In this document: in pieces, positions 1 through 10,140 of the stretch
Position numbering within the stretch: the first letter of the stretch is position 1
Layout of the letters: the number at the start of each line of letters is the position of its first letter
Assembly (NCBI GenBank): GCA_958430865.1
Contig: CAUDNR010004522.1
Span: 162,170 to 226,169 of the forward strand
Length of the DNA stretch: 64,000 nucleotides
Direction: 5' to 3'
DNA from: Entrophospora sp. SA101
Taxonomy: Eukaryota > Glomeromycota > Glomeromycetes > Entrophosporales > Entrophosporaceae
Notes under the pieces: generated by a model
Seen by the model: only the letters and a program-made list of their open reading frames with translations
Databases searched by the model: none
What the model was told of the DNA's origin: nothing
Translations under genes and position numbers: made by a program

Positions 1-639
1 TAAAAAAATTAATAAAAATTTTTATTTATTTAATGAATTATAATAATATATTTACTTTGCGACCAAACGCCCCGCTCAGTTAGATCAATACCACCGTCTC
101 CGGAATGCCTATAAATTAAAAAAAAAATAAAAAAAAAATAAGTATTTGTGTCATCATCGTCAAGAAGCAAAATGAACGTTCATGGCAAACCGTTCACCAT
201 ATTTACCTGACTGACAACTTTCACAAGCTACGGCCACGATATGCTTTCAATTTAAATCCTAGTGACAGCGTAACTTCAGATATACGACAACCAAACAACT
301 ACCTATTGGTGAGAATTACTCGCTCGGTTCTACCAAGGCCTAATGCAACTCGAATTTTTTTCTTTTAAGAACAGAAATTTGATCGTTGCGACAAGCCAAA
401 TTCGAATATTTACTTCATGGTACATACATTTATTTTCCTTTGTGAGATAAACTCTTGACGTAAATAGCTTTGCGTTATCTGACTTGGTAGGAAAACTTTT
501 AAAAAGGACGGTATATCGAAGTTATAGATATTTATCGTTTTTTATTTGATTCATTTGTGGAACACAAATCCAAAAAGGAAATTTCTGTATATCTCACCTT
601 TATAAATTAAACAAGTTTTAATACCTACCACTATTTGGT
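1..639. other. AT-rich stretch, no gene seen
   Basis: No open frame with recognisable protein similarity and no clear repeat boundaries were seen. Positions 60-420 are less AT-rich than the surroundings, which could mean decayed coding or transposon sequence. No assignment is made. Confidence 0.4.
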
Positions 640-901
640 GAATTCTTTCTGTTGCTTCTTGCTTAAATTCAACTTCCTCTTCTTCACTTACTTCTCCTAG
701 ATTTTTAATTCAGTAATTTCTTGTTCTTTATTGGATAATTGCTTTTTCAATGTTTAATTTCGTTGATTAGTTCTTGATTTGCTTGTTGTTGTTCTTTTAA
801 GATGTTTAACATGGTTTTTTTGATGGTTCCTTTTTTATTTATTCTTTTAATATATTTATATCCTTAGGACAAACATAACAGCCTGGTGGTTTGATTGGCA
901 T
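640..901 (-). pseudogene. Remnant of a small coiled-coil protein
   Basis: Read on the minus strand from an ATG at 901, there is a short peptide with a CYVC pair. Glu/Gln/Lys-rich heptad-like sequence follows (for example KEQQQANQELINEIK, then LKKQLSNKEQEITELK). At least two reading-frame changes and stop codons separate the pieces, so no continuous product can be made. The composition fits a coiled coil. I do not recognise the family. It is most likely a decayed gene or transposon-associated gene. Confidence 0.35.
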
Positions 902-1001
902 AGTGGTGTAGCCTTGGTTTCCATGCAATTTTTTTTTTATTATATAATTAATTCTGAACCATTTTATTTTACAGCTTTCTCCTTGATGCCAGTGATCACA
1001 A

Positions 1002-1071
1002 TAGGAGTGGGCAGAATCAAACTGCCATCTTTATACTTGTGAGTTACATGCTCTCATTGAGCTACACTCCT
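1002..1071 (-). tRNA. tRNA-like element, Val (CAC) by anticodon position
   Basis: The minus strand folds as a tRNA. It has a perfect 7-bp acceptor stem (AGGAGTG/CACTCCT), a D stem GCTC/GAGC with a 5-nt loop, and an anticodon stem with one mismatch. Its loop CTCACAA puts CAC at 34-36 with T33. The T stem is GGCAG/CTGCC with loop TTTGATT, and the discriminator base is A. The short D loop without GG and the non-consensus T loop are unlike a normal nuclear tRNA. A mitochondrial-type tRNA copy, a decayed tRNA or a tRNA-derived SINE head are alternatives. No T-run terminator follows directly. Confidence 0.5.
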
Positions 1072-1190
1072 TTAACCTAGGGTAGGAGGTTATATGGGCA
1101 AAAGCCCCATTTAGAAAAATAACAAATTAAGTTGATTAAATAAGATTAAAGAGACAGAAATTTATGGGAATGATTAATTTATAACATAAC

Positions 1191-1518
1191 GGGTCTGATT
1201 CATTTCGTCAACACCTATTCATCAAAAGTTTGTTTCATCAAAAGTTCATTTCGTCAAATGTTCATTTCATCGAAAATTATTTCGTCACAAAAAAAAAAAA
1301 ACTTCATTAAACAAATTTCTCCTCACACTTCCCACACACTCTGCTTTCCTCACCTAATTTCTTAACTAACTTCCCACACTCCTCACATCTAACTCGTTCA
1401 GTCTCTGACTTGAGGATGAAATAATTTTTGATGAAATGAACATTCAACAAAATGAACATTCGATGAAACAAACTTTCGGGTGTCAACAAAATGATTGTTG
1501 AAGAAGTAAACATGACCG
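1191..1518. mobile_element. Fold-back element, copy 1
   Basis: Both ends are made of reiterated 12-13 bp units related to TTCATTTCGTCGA. They read one way at the left end and in inverse orientation at the right end. Between them is a unique core of about 120 bp. The same structure lies at 42204-42534. The core is nearly identical in the two copies and keeps a minus-strand open frame ending in a four-cysteine peptide (CEECGKL...VCGKCEE). In this copy many CpG sites of the terminal units have become TpG or CpA, so it looks older or more heavily methylated. No clean target duplication was found. Confidence 0.7.
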
Positions 1519-1654
1519 ATGCAGAGATCCACATAAAACACATTTTTGGAATGCCACACCCATAAAGTTATCATTAAGTGAAAAATTATTTATTTATTTT
1601 CCAATTAAAATCAAATAATAATATTATTAATGATTAGCATAAAATAAATGTAAT

Positions 1655-2709
1655 CTAGTTTAAAAATCCTAAATCTTGATATTTTCTTATCAATTTGTCA
1701 AGATCACTATATTCTTCTAATAATCCTTCAAATTTTATTGTAAAAGGTTTGGGTCCTTTCCTGTTCTTCATTAGATTATCAAAAGAATTGTCACTAATAT
1801 TAAAAACAGCAATATTAAAAATTATTGATTTTAATTTTTTTGGTAATTGACCCAAAACTGCTAAAATTCTATCACCATCTATGTATGCTGGGGGTATAGA
1901 GAGATGAAATCTCGAAAAAACCCACAAAAACTAGTTTAAATTCAATAGTACAATTGTTGAATATCTCCATTAATTCCTGATCTATTTCATCCTTATAAAC
2001 TATTGATAAGTCTACTAGATTTTTACAATGTTGTGCAATTGATTGAAATAACTTTCCCAAAAGTTCATTATTGTATATAGTAACACAAAAATCCAGATTT
2101 TTATTGATGTCAATAAAATTAGATAATTCTGATAGAAATGATTGATTAAGATAATATAACTTCATAGATTCAGTATGTGGCAGTGAATTATTTTTCAAAT
2201 ATTTTACATTGATACCAGTACCAAGTGCTTTTAATGATAAAGTTTTTAAATTATATAGAGTTGGTAATAATATATTATTTATATCATATACTCCACTGCT
2301 AGAATAAATAAATTATTGAATGTGTGTGTGAGAGTATTGCTTTTTTGAAATTATCTGATAAAACTTGATCAGTGTTTGAATCAATGGTTAATTGCTTTAT
2401 TTGATTTTGTGCTTTAATTAATTTAGTCAGACTATTTTGAAATTTATTGTTGTATTGATTATAATATATTCTTAATGATTGTATAGATTTGCAAATATTT
2501 GCTAATTTATCAATGAATTCAATACTATGAGAAGTGAATACATAATCTAATTTGGAGAGATTCTGAAAGCAATTATCAAATTTATCATAATTATCAACCC
2601 AATCCCATTCCATGTCATAGGTATAAAATTCTTTAATAATTGCTGAATTATCTAAGATAAAATATATTATTCTATTTTTTAAAACATTTAATCTGAAAGT
2701 TGTCAACAT
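1655..2709 (-). pseudogene. Broken F-box/LRR-like protein, C-terminal part
   Basis: Three minus-strand reading frames follow each other (2709-2299, 2198-1872, 1927-1655) and read as one degenerate protein if two frameshifts are allowed. It shows Leu/Ile/Asn-rich segments such as LANICKSIQSLRIYYNQ and AQHCKNLVDLSIVY, with roughly 25-residue LRR-like spacing. This resembles the C-terminal part of the large F-box/LRR family of these fungi. No F-box was seen upstream. With two frame changes it is most likely a pseudogene. The family assignment rests on pattern only. Confidence 0.5.
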
Positions 2710-2779
2710 ATTAAAATAACTATCATTGGAAAAATAAATTATAGTACAAAATCAAGCATAATTATATGATGGTGATTTA

Positions 2780-3340
2780 TTGGGGTGTCTCACATCATAT
2801 GATTTACAAACATAGTTGATCACATATATAAATTTTCATTAATAAGGATTTTTTAGGGGTTTTGCGGATTTATTATTATTTTTTTGGTGCCACAAAAAAA
2901 ATTTTTAAATTTATTATACAAATTGGCAAACTTTGCAAAATTACAAAACTCAAAATAACTCTTAAACTATATGTTATATTCAAATAAAAATTTATGTTTT
3001 AGATTCACTTTTTGATGCTCTTTAAACTAATAGAGAGCTTTTTACAATTTTACTTGCATAAAATTTTGTAACATATATTCTCAACTTTTACTTTGATTTT
3101 CTAGCTTAAAATAAATGTCATTGTTTATATTAAAATAAAAAAAAGGGCTCTATTACTTTATTGTCCTATTTCTCTAGTATGGTTTAAACTTAACTTGGAG
3201 CCAGTATCTCTATTCTTTAAAGAGTTATAATCATTCAAAGTTTACTATTGAAAAAAAGATCGGCATAAAATTGTCATATATGAAAAATTATATATGTGAT
3301 TGACTATGTTTGTAAAATCATATAATGTAAGTCACCCCAA
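2780..3340. mobile_element. 561-bp MITE with long TIRs and TA target site
   Basis: The left end TTGGGGTG...CACATCATATGATTT and the right end form inverted repeats of roughly 70-80 bp, both continuing through CAAACATAGT and CACATATATAA. TA dinucleotides at 2778-2779 and 3341-3342 flank the element, as expected for Tc1/mariner-mobilised insertions. There is no coding capacity inside. Confidence 0.75.
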
Positions 3341-3342
3341 TA

Positions 3343-4263
3343 AGTGATGATTTAAAAATGAGATAAAAATATAGATGTATTGTTTGCAATTAGACAATAA
3401 TGTTCTCTAAATGTTATAACTGCAGATCTTTTATTACAAATAATCATTTGCTGATGAAATATTATGAATAAAAAATTATTAAATCATATATTACTGAAAT
3501 AGTAATCAAGTGGTAAATTAATGGCTCAAAAAATTTTTTAATGTCGATCATCATAAATAACAATAATAATACCCTAAGAGGTATAAATATGCTTGGTTTT
3601 AGGCCAAGTTAAAATCATCATGTTCATGATATAATAATAATAACATAATAATAGCCTTATACCAAAATATTGTCACTAATAATAAACAAACACTTTCACA
3701 TTAAATAACCTGACCATTAATAAATAAAACATTTATTAAAACTCTTGCTGAAATCAACCATTTTTTGATGACTGCATTTTCATCATTAAGAGATTGTGCT
3801 TTAAGATGGTATATTTTAATAATGCCAATGATATGCTATTTTTTTTTAATTATCCTTTAGTTGAAAAAAAATTTTTTTTGTTGACTATTTTCACATAATA
3901 GCAGTGAAGTATCCAGCAAAGCACAAAAAATGTTTGGAATAAGTCAAAGAAAAAGTCAAAATATGATGGTGTTTTCATTTAATTGTAAAATTGAATTTAT
4001 CTACATTGAAACAGCAACTGCATCCATTTGGGAAAGAAAAACAAAGATCTTTCGAAGTTATATGAGGAAGTTGTTCTTATGTTTAAGCTTATGTAGAAAT
4101 GTTACCAGAGGAAATATCTCAATTATACATGTGGTATAAGTAGGTTGATCATTTGACTCAATCAGGTGACTTTTTGTTACAATTAATTGTCATATGAAAA
4201 ACATATAAATAATTGAGTCAGATGCAAGATTCTTAGTAAACTTTATAGAACAACTGCAGATGT
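3343..4263. other. AT-rich intergenic DNA
   Basis: AT-rich with short (ATA)n runs near 3560-3650. A short open frame at 3930-4139 on the plus strand has no recognisable domain and is not called. Confidence 0.4.
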
Positions 4264-4373
4264 GTACATATGTAAACTTGATAAGTCGGTCACTTGATAA
4301 GTCAGTTTACTCAATAAGTTGGTCATATGAGCTCACCCCCACATGACCGACTTATTGAGTTTACATATGTATG
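4264..4373. repeat. Small hairpin repeat (MITE-like)
   Basis: The arms ACATATGTAAACTTGATAAG and the inverse of TTGAGTTTACATATGTAT are separated by about 60 bp. That middle part also contains shorter copies of AAGTCGGTCA and its inverse. A partial copy of one arm recurs at 48258-48284 followed by unrelated DNA, which shows a dispersed family. Confidence 0.6.
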
Positions 4374-5114
4374 TTGCAAATTGGCCAATTAATTTAAGCC
4401 CAATATTTTTTCAGTCGTTGAATTAGATTTTCCAGAAGAAGTGGCATCATTACAAAATCTGCTACAAGAATGTTGGTGGGTCTTACAAGTAATTATATAG
4501 TATTTATTTATAAGTATTTATTTCTGTTAATAGCTGATCTTTATTCTTTGCAATTATACATTCTAGAAATTCACCAAAAATATCAAAATCTTTTAAAAAA
4601 GATCACTGATCATTTTTTTTTAGATATAAAAATTTAATTGCAGTTGTGATTGCAACATACGAAAATTGAATTGTGGCTAATAGTGGTCCATCTTTAATGA
4701 TTAGAATGATTGGTCATCATTATCATTAAAATTGAAAACAAAATATTATTAAACCTCTCATCTAGATTACAATAGCTGCTTTATTATTTAATTAAAACAT
4801 AATATTAAAAAAATTAAAATAAAATAAAAAATAAACCAGAGCAATTGTAAAAACCCTGATTCAAGTGATGAAAATGTAAGGAGCAATTTTTTCACTTTGT
4901 TCTTTTTCATAATAATGCTGTAATTCTTTGATTCCATAGTACATCTGATGTAAATGAGTTTCGTAATAACTATTTTTATCTACAATTTTAATGACCACAT
5001 TACATATGATATAATTGTGATGTTAAACAATATTGATCTCTGAAATTTTTGGTAATACCAATATTCACTTTGTCTAATGTAACCCACATAACTAATATAT
5101 TCTTATATTTGAAG

Positions 5115-6113
5115 TAGAGTTCCGAACGGGTCGGGTCAACCCGAGTGACCCGCGGGTTATGACCCGTTCGGGTCGGGTCGGGTTGACCATATTTCGGGTC
5201 GGGTCATGAATTTGATTTGACCCGCGGGTCATACGGGTCACACGGGTCACACGGGTTGACATGGGCCCAATATGCCGAATGACATGACCCCTGTTTTATG
5301 CCATATCATGTGCCATATGCAATACGTAATCCTTGTCTTATTATTAATTATTTTATTAATATTAATATTGATATGGCCAAAAAACACTAGCTGATAAATA
5401 CAATGAATGTTATTATAATGCTGCTGCTGCTACTGCTACTGCCACTAATGTTGCTGCCACTACAAATAATAATGAAAATATTTTTTTTACATTTTCACTT
5501 GGTATCAATTATAATAATAATCAAAAAGAAGGTGAATTAGAGGAGTATCTTAGAAAACCTCCAGTAAATCCTCAAACAGATCCACTACAATGGTGGAAGG
5601 TAACAAATTAATTAATATCTGATATATTTATTTTTCAACATTAATTATTATTTTCATTAAATATGATAGGTTCATGAAGCCACCTTTCCAAATCTTTCCA
5701 AGATGGCACGTGACTATCTTGCAATTCCAGGTAAGATATCTTTTTTTAATATCTTTTATTTAATTTGTAAAAATAAATAAGTATATGTATATTATTTAAT
5801 GTAAGGTAGAAGTGTATCTGTTGAAAGAATCTTTTCAGGTGGTGGTGACCTAATCACAAAAAAATGTTGTTGTTTGGAGAAAGAAATAATTCAAGCATGC
5901 ATGTGCCCGAAAAATTGGATTAGAGATAATAATATTACTAAGTAAATCAATTTTTTAATTTTTTTTCTTTTTTAAAAATCCACTTATTTTACACATTGTA
6001 TTTTTTTTTAAAATTCAAATGAGCAAAATAAATTACATATATTAATTGATACTTGAGAAATTTTTTATATCTGACCTGGGTACCTGACCTGACCCAACCC
6101 ATTCGGAACACTA
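5115..6113 (+). mobile_element. 999-bp hAT-type element with 8-bp target duplication
   Basis: The element begins TAGAGTTCCGAACGGGTCGG and ends with the inverse of TAGTGTTCCGAATGGGTTGG. Both sides are flanked by a perfect 8-bp duplication, ATTTGAAG (5107-5114 and 6114-6121), the hAT hallmark. The left subterminal region (5128-5260) is packed with GGGTC/GACCC units, probable transposase-binding repeats. Inside, only the C-terminal exons of a hAT transposase remain, so this is an internally deleted copy. Confidence 0.9.
5394..5945 (+). pseudogene. hAT transposase, C-terminal dimerisation exons
   Basis: Three exons can be read: up to 5599, 5670-5730 and 5806-5945, with GT-AG introns and preserved phase. 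The peptide runs through ELEEYLRKPPV and DPLQWWK, then ATFPNLSKMARDYLAIPG, then SVSVERIFSGGGDLI, and stops soon after. This is the classic hAT C-terminal dimerisation block. The BED finger and the catalytic core are missing, so it cannot encode an active transposase. The GT-AG exon structure is intact, so a short protein could be made. Confidence 0.85.
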
Positions 6114-6121
6114 ATTTGAAG

Positions 6122-6446
6122 GCCTTCCCTTCCACCTTTTAATGGTGCCAGGATCATTTAGGTTAGAGGAATTAGACTATTTCTTTTGGAAAATGAGGAT
6201 GATGTTGACAAAAATATTGGTAATTGGAAAAGAAAAGTTGATCTTTATGTTGAAGAAGTTATGATAGGATTACTAAATGGATGAATGAAATGAATGTGCA
6301 AATACATAGATAATTGCTTGTTCATATACAATACAATATAATCTAATTAAATTATTGGAAATTGTAATTGCATAATATAATAGTAATCATAAATAATTAG
6401 TAAATACATCAGGTAAAAATGTGCCAAGGATATCACTAAGAGTAAT
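6122..6446. other. Flanking AT-rich DNA
   Basis: A short plus-strand frame near 6160-6285 (...ENEDDVDKNIGNWKRKVDL...) looks protein-like but is not recognised. Nothing else is evident. Confidence 0.3.
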
Positions 6447-6452
6447 TCCCAT

Positions 6453-7250
6453 CTACATCACAAGCTTGATGAGTCTTATTATGCATAATATCTGACTCAA
6501 AGTAATTTTCTGGTGACAAGTTAATGGTTTAATTAATGCACCTTTGGTTGATTTAAGGAACATTATGACAGGTTTCTTTAAACCATTCAAATGATCTCTA
6601 TTTAAACCACATAAATCAGCTACTGATATTTCTCTAACCAAACTACCACCATCTAAGGTTGCTTTCCAAAAACTCTTAGTGACTGTCAAAACTCTGTCAA
6701 AACTCTAATGAACAATTAGCATATACCTTGCCAAAATTCTGACAATTGACAAAACCCCCAAATGCGAAATTCTGCTGAAACTCTGACAAACAATTAATGT
6801 GTAACCTGTCAAAACTCTGTCAATTGATTTCTGGAGGAGTTTCGCCCACAACCTTACCACCATCATTAACAATTGCAACTGCCTCAACTCTAACTTGATA
6901 CATTTTTTTAAAAGCTATTAAAGCTTGATCATGAATTGTGATAGGGGAGATTTCAACCAACAATGATTCTTGATTATGTTGTTGTTGTAGTTGACCATTG
7001 CTACTATATACTGGTTGTTTCTAGTATTGTTTCTGTCACAATAGTTGTTGTTGAAATCGAAGAGAAGATAATAAAAATAATTTAGTTGCTTTATTAGCAA
7101 TGCCCAATGTAGAGGTATCTAAAATCTTACCTAATTGATAATTATGATTGAATCTTATAACACCAAATAACATTCAAGAATATCATCCATCTTTGCTTCA
7201 GGAAATTTTTTCCACTGTAATATTACATCCATAAGTTTTAATATGTAATG
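6453..7250 (-). pseudogene. CBS-domain protein remnant, Sds23/Moc1-like
   Basis: Minus-strand fragments in changing frames give ITIHDQALIAFKKMYQVRVEAVAIVNDGGKVVGE and, lower down, REISVADLCGLNRDHLNGL, KPVIMFLKSTKG and PLTCHQKITLSQIL. This order (helix, AVAIVND-GKVVG strand-turn, ISVADLxGL, then the next CBS unit starting after PLTCH) matches CBS pairs of fungal Sds23/Moc1-type regulators. The frame is broken repeatedly. A stretch of diverged tandem duplication at 6685-6823 is inserted between the two halves of one CBS motif. The general CBS assignment is firmer than the specific Sds23 one. Confidence 0.5.
6685..6823. repeat. Diverged tandem duplication inside the CBS pseudogene
   Basis: The 16-mer GTCAAAACTCTGTCAA occurs at 6685-6700 and again at 6808-6823. 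Intervening sequence repeats the pattern CTCTxAxxAACAATTA...ACCTxxCAAAAxTCTG. It splits the coding similarity on either side. Confidence 0.6.
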
Positions 7251-7404
7251 TTGTAATAATTTCATAATTTTTGTATAATATTATGGGGCCTGCCATAAAC
7301 TTATGATAATTTATTATGATTTGTTAAAAATAATTTCATATTAATATCACAATTAAGATTGAAAATCTTATGATTGCATTAATTATTAATTATTTTTTTA
7401 AATT

Positions 7405-7927
7405 GTCATCTAAAGACATCAAATGCTGCACAGAGTGCCAAATTTCAAATCCAAAAATAACAATGATATTCTTTGGTGTCACTATATTATAGAATCATAT
7501 GACTCAATCATTTATTAGTATTAGGGTTTCTTCTATTATAAATTTGAATATTCGAATTACACTGAAAGTTTATTTGAATAAATAAATAAAACGAATATAC
7601 AAACAATTCAAATAAGAATTTGTATTATGAATTGAAACTTTAATATTTGTTTGGACGAAAATTTTATTTTATTTTAATGATTAAAGAATCAGATATTGTT
7701 GTTTTTTCCAAATTTGTTCTGGTCACGTCGCGGTGATCATTTCTAAAATAGGAAAAATCATTGCGTGCCAAATCTCATCTTTGATATATAATAAAATCGT
7801 GCAACTTCAAAGCACTAAGGCCTTTTCTTTTCTTTTATTAATAAAATTGAAAAAAACTCTCTATTTCATTGTTGTTTAAGTTCTAAAGGTTTGAAGTTGC
7901 ATGATCTTTTTGATGTCTTTAGATGAC
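7405..7927. mobile_element. Probable MITE with TIR GTCATCTAAAGACATCAAA
   Basis: TGTCATCTAAAGACATCAAA at 7404-7423 is matched by its inverse at 7910-7927. Weaker inverse similarity extends inward (TGCAACTTCAAA type). No convincing target duplication and no coding sequence inside. Confidence 0.5.
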
Positions 7928-8005
7928 CTGCACCATAGGGTTGGATGAATGATGTTGTTGATATATCTGTTGAATAACAATAATTTATTTTTACTATTAA
8001 AATTT

Positions 8006-8149
8006 GGGAATTGCTATTTCTCACCGGTGGTGATTATCACCACCTAAGGAATTATGCAATTTATGATTAACCCCAACCCCGACTCCGCCTCACGCAAATT
8101 TAATTCCTTAGGTGGTGACAATCACCACTGGTGAGAAATAGCAATTCTC
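8006..8149. mobile_element. 144-bp hairpin MITE with 9-bp target duplication
   Basis: Arms of about 47 bp (GRGAATTGCTATTTCTCACC... to ...CCTAAGGAATTA) are nearly perfect inverses around a GC-richer loop of about 45 bp. The element is flanked by the direct repeat TTAAAATTT (7997-8005 and 8150-8158). A 9-bp duplication points to Mutator-like mobilisation. High arm identity suggests a recent insertion. Confidence 0.85.
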
Positions 8150-8159
8150 TTAAAATTTA

Positions 8160-9264
8160 ATATGTATTGTTCCAAAGCTTATTATCACTTGCAATTGAAG
8201 TTAAAGAATTATATCTAAAAGAGAAATAAATATCAGTTTCAAAAGAAAAGCAATGAGAAATAATAAACCATTATCTTCCTGTTCTTCTTGATTTCTTATC
8301 ATCATCCTTATAATCATTATTTTGTTTGGTTTTTTAAAAAAAATGTAAATTCCAATTCTCAATCCTCTTTTTCGTTTTCACTTTTAAAATCATAATACTT
8401 GCCATCATCATTGTCAAATATTAAATAATTTTCTTCATCATTTAAACAAAATTCATCATCTTCAAGAACTTCCAAGATTTGAATCTATATCTGGTCAAAA
8501 AGTAGAAAATATCAATTAAAATTTTTGTTTTTTTTTTAAAACTACAAATTATAATAATTACCATCAAGAATTGCTGATTGTATTAATGATCCAATAGGCA
8601 TTTTATGCTTTGATGGATGATATGATAATATCTAATTCATCAGGTAAAATCAATATTTTTTTTTTTTGAAATTACTTGATCCTAATAACCAAATCAGTAT
8701 ATAAATAGATATAAATTATTTCAATGACAAACAAGTAGTTGTAAACTTATATTTTAATTAAAATTATAAAAGATAATTCAGAAGGAACAATTGGTAATAA
8801 TTAATGTTAAATCATTAATTCTTTTGGAATATCATTTTTTAAAAATCATTCTCATCATTGCTTTTTTTTTGTATTTACAACATAAATAGATTATATAGTA
8901 ATTATAATAATAACCTTTTTCTTTTTGATTTTCAACTAATTTAATATCTCCACCTTTTTAATCTTTAGAAATATTGATATAATTCCATCTAAATTTTCAC
9001 AAATTGCTTTTAAATGTTGTCATTATCCCATATATACATTTATTTATTTAGTTATTTATTCCTGCAAAATAAATTTTATTTCAAAAAAAAATTTTTGTTT
9101 CGTATTTCTATTTATAGCAATATTTTTGATGGATCTTTGCATCTTGAAAATTTGTATGCCCTAGACAAGTATTTATATTAAGATTTTACTTGACAATAAA
9201 ATGCTAAACTTATACAATTTTTTATTTTTTTATTTTCAAAGGACTCAGCAACAGAAACTAATAA
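8160..9264. other. AT-rich DNA without a called gene
   Basis: Only low-complexity A/T tracts and short frames were seen. It may include further decayed parts of the helicase copy that follows, but no motif was recognised. Confidence 0.35.
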
Positions 9265-9743
9265 ACAAAACTTGTTTATGTTGGACAAGAAGAAGGGAAA
9301 TTGGTATCAGTTTGTAAGTTGATACAAGAAAGTTTAAAACCATATGTATTAGTGCTTGTTCAATCCATTGAATGTGCCAAAGAACTATTTCGTGAGTTAA
9401 TGTATGATGATGTTATACATTCTGAAAGAACAAAAGCTCAAGTATTATATGCATGTCCTTGATGGTTATTTTTTATTCAAATAGTTATTAAAATCTCTAT
9501 TTTTGTTTTTTTTTTAAAAAAAGAGTGATTCGATTGTTTTAAATTGTTTGAAAAGGCAAAACATGGGATTTGATAACTAATGAATTAATAGTGCATAGTA
9601 GGAGTAAGTTTAATTATAAATTATGATTTTCCACAATCAATTCAAAGTCATGTCCACAAATTGGCAGAGCTGGTAGGACAGGCAGATTAGGTAAAGTCAT
9701 TATTACATATCATACAAAAGATGATGTTCCATATTTAAAAAGG
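9265..9743 (+). pseudogene. ROK1: DEAD-box helicase ROK1/DDX52 fragment
   Basis: The first part reads TKLVYVGQEEGKLVSVCKL, then LKPYVLVLVQSIECAKELF and DDVIHSERTKAQ. This is the start of the C-terminal RecA domain of Rok1/DDX52, the 18S rRNA-processing helicase. After an unrelated AT-rich stretch with stops, the motif VI region appears in another frame: QIGRAGRTGRLGKVI...TKDDVPYLKR. Motifs I-III of the N-terminal RecA domain are absent, and frames change at least twice. It is a dead, partial copy. The functional gene must lie elsewhere. Confidence 0.75.
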
Positions 9744-10140
9744 TGAATGCAGTGAAGCCTTGTTTCAACGAATTATGATTAAATTCGTGTTTCAACAAAT
9801 TTTGAATATGTCCAGCCACACTTTGTTGTAATAAGGTTATATATCAAATTTTATATTTGACATCCAAATTTCAAAATGAAAAAAAAAAATCCAAAGGTAT
9901 GGCAATTATGAGAAGTCATTACCTTTATATAATTTATTATTAAATACAAATAATTAATTTCATTTCTCAAGATATTTATTATAGTAGTCAAATAATAAAT
10001 AAGATAAAATATAATTTTAATACATGATGAAATGACAAGATTAACTCATTCGAATTAATTCAATCTGTTGAGAATCTAAAAAATATTTAACACAAGTGGA
10101 TATTAATAAATCAATAATGAAAACAATCAATGATTAAATG
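9744..10140. other. AT-rich DNA with a dispersed short repeat
   Basis: Sequence around 9760-9800 (AACGAATTATGATTAAATTCG type) recurs at 14677-14710. The direct repeat that flanks the kinase gene starts at 10032. Confidence 0.4.
10032..10106 (+). repeat. Direct repeat flanking kinase gene, copy A
   Basis: Shares TGACAAGATT, TTAATTCAATCTGTTGAGAA and AAGTGGATATTAA, in the same order and orientation, with 11980-12076 on the other side of the kinase gene. The middle of the second copy is longer. Confidence 0.6.
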
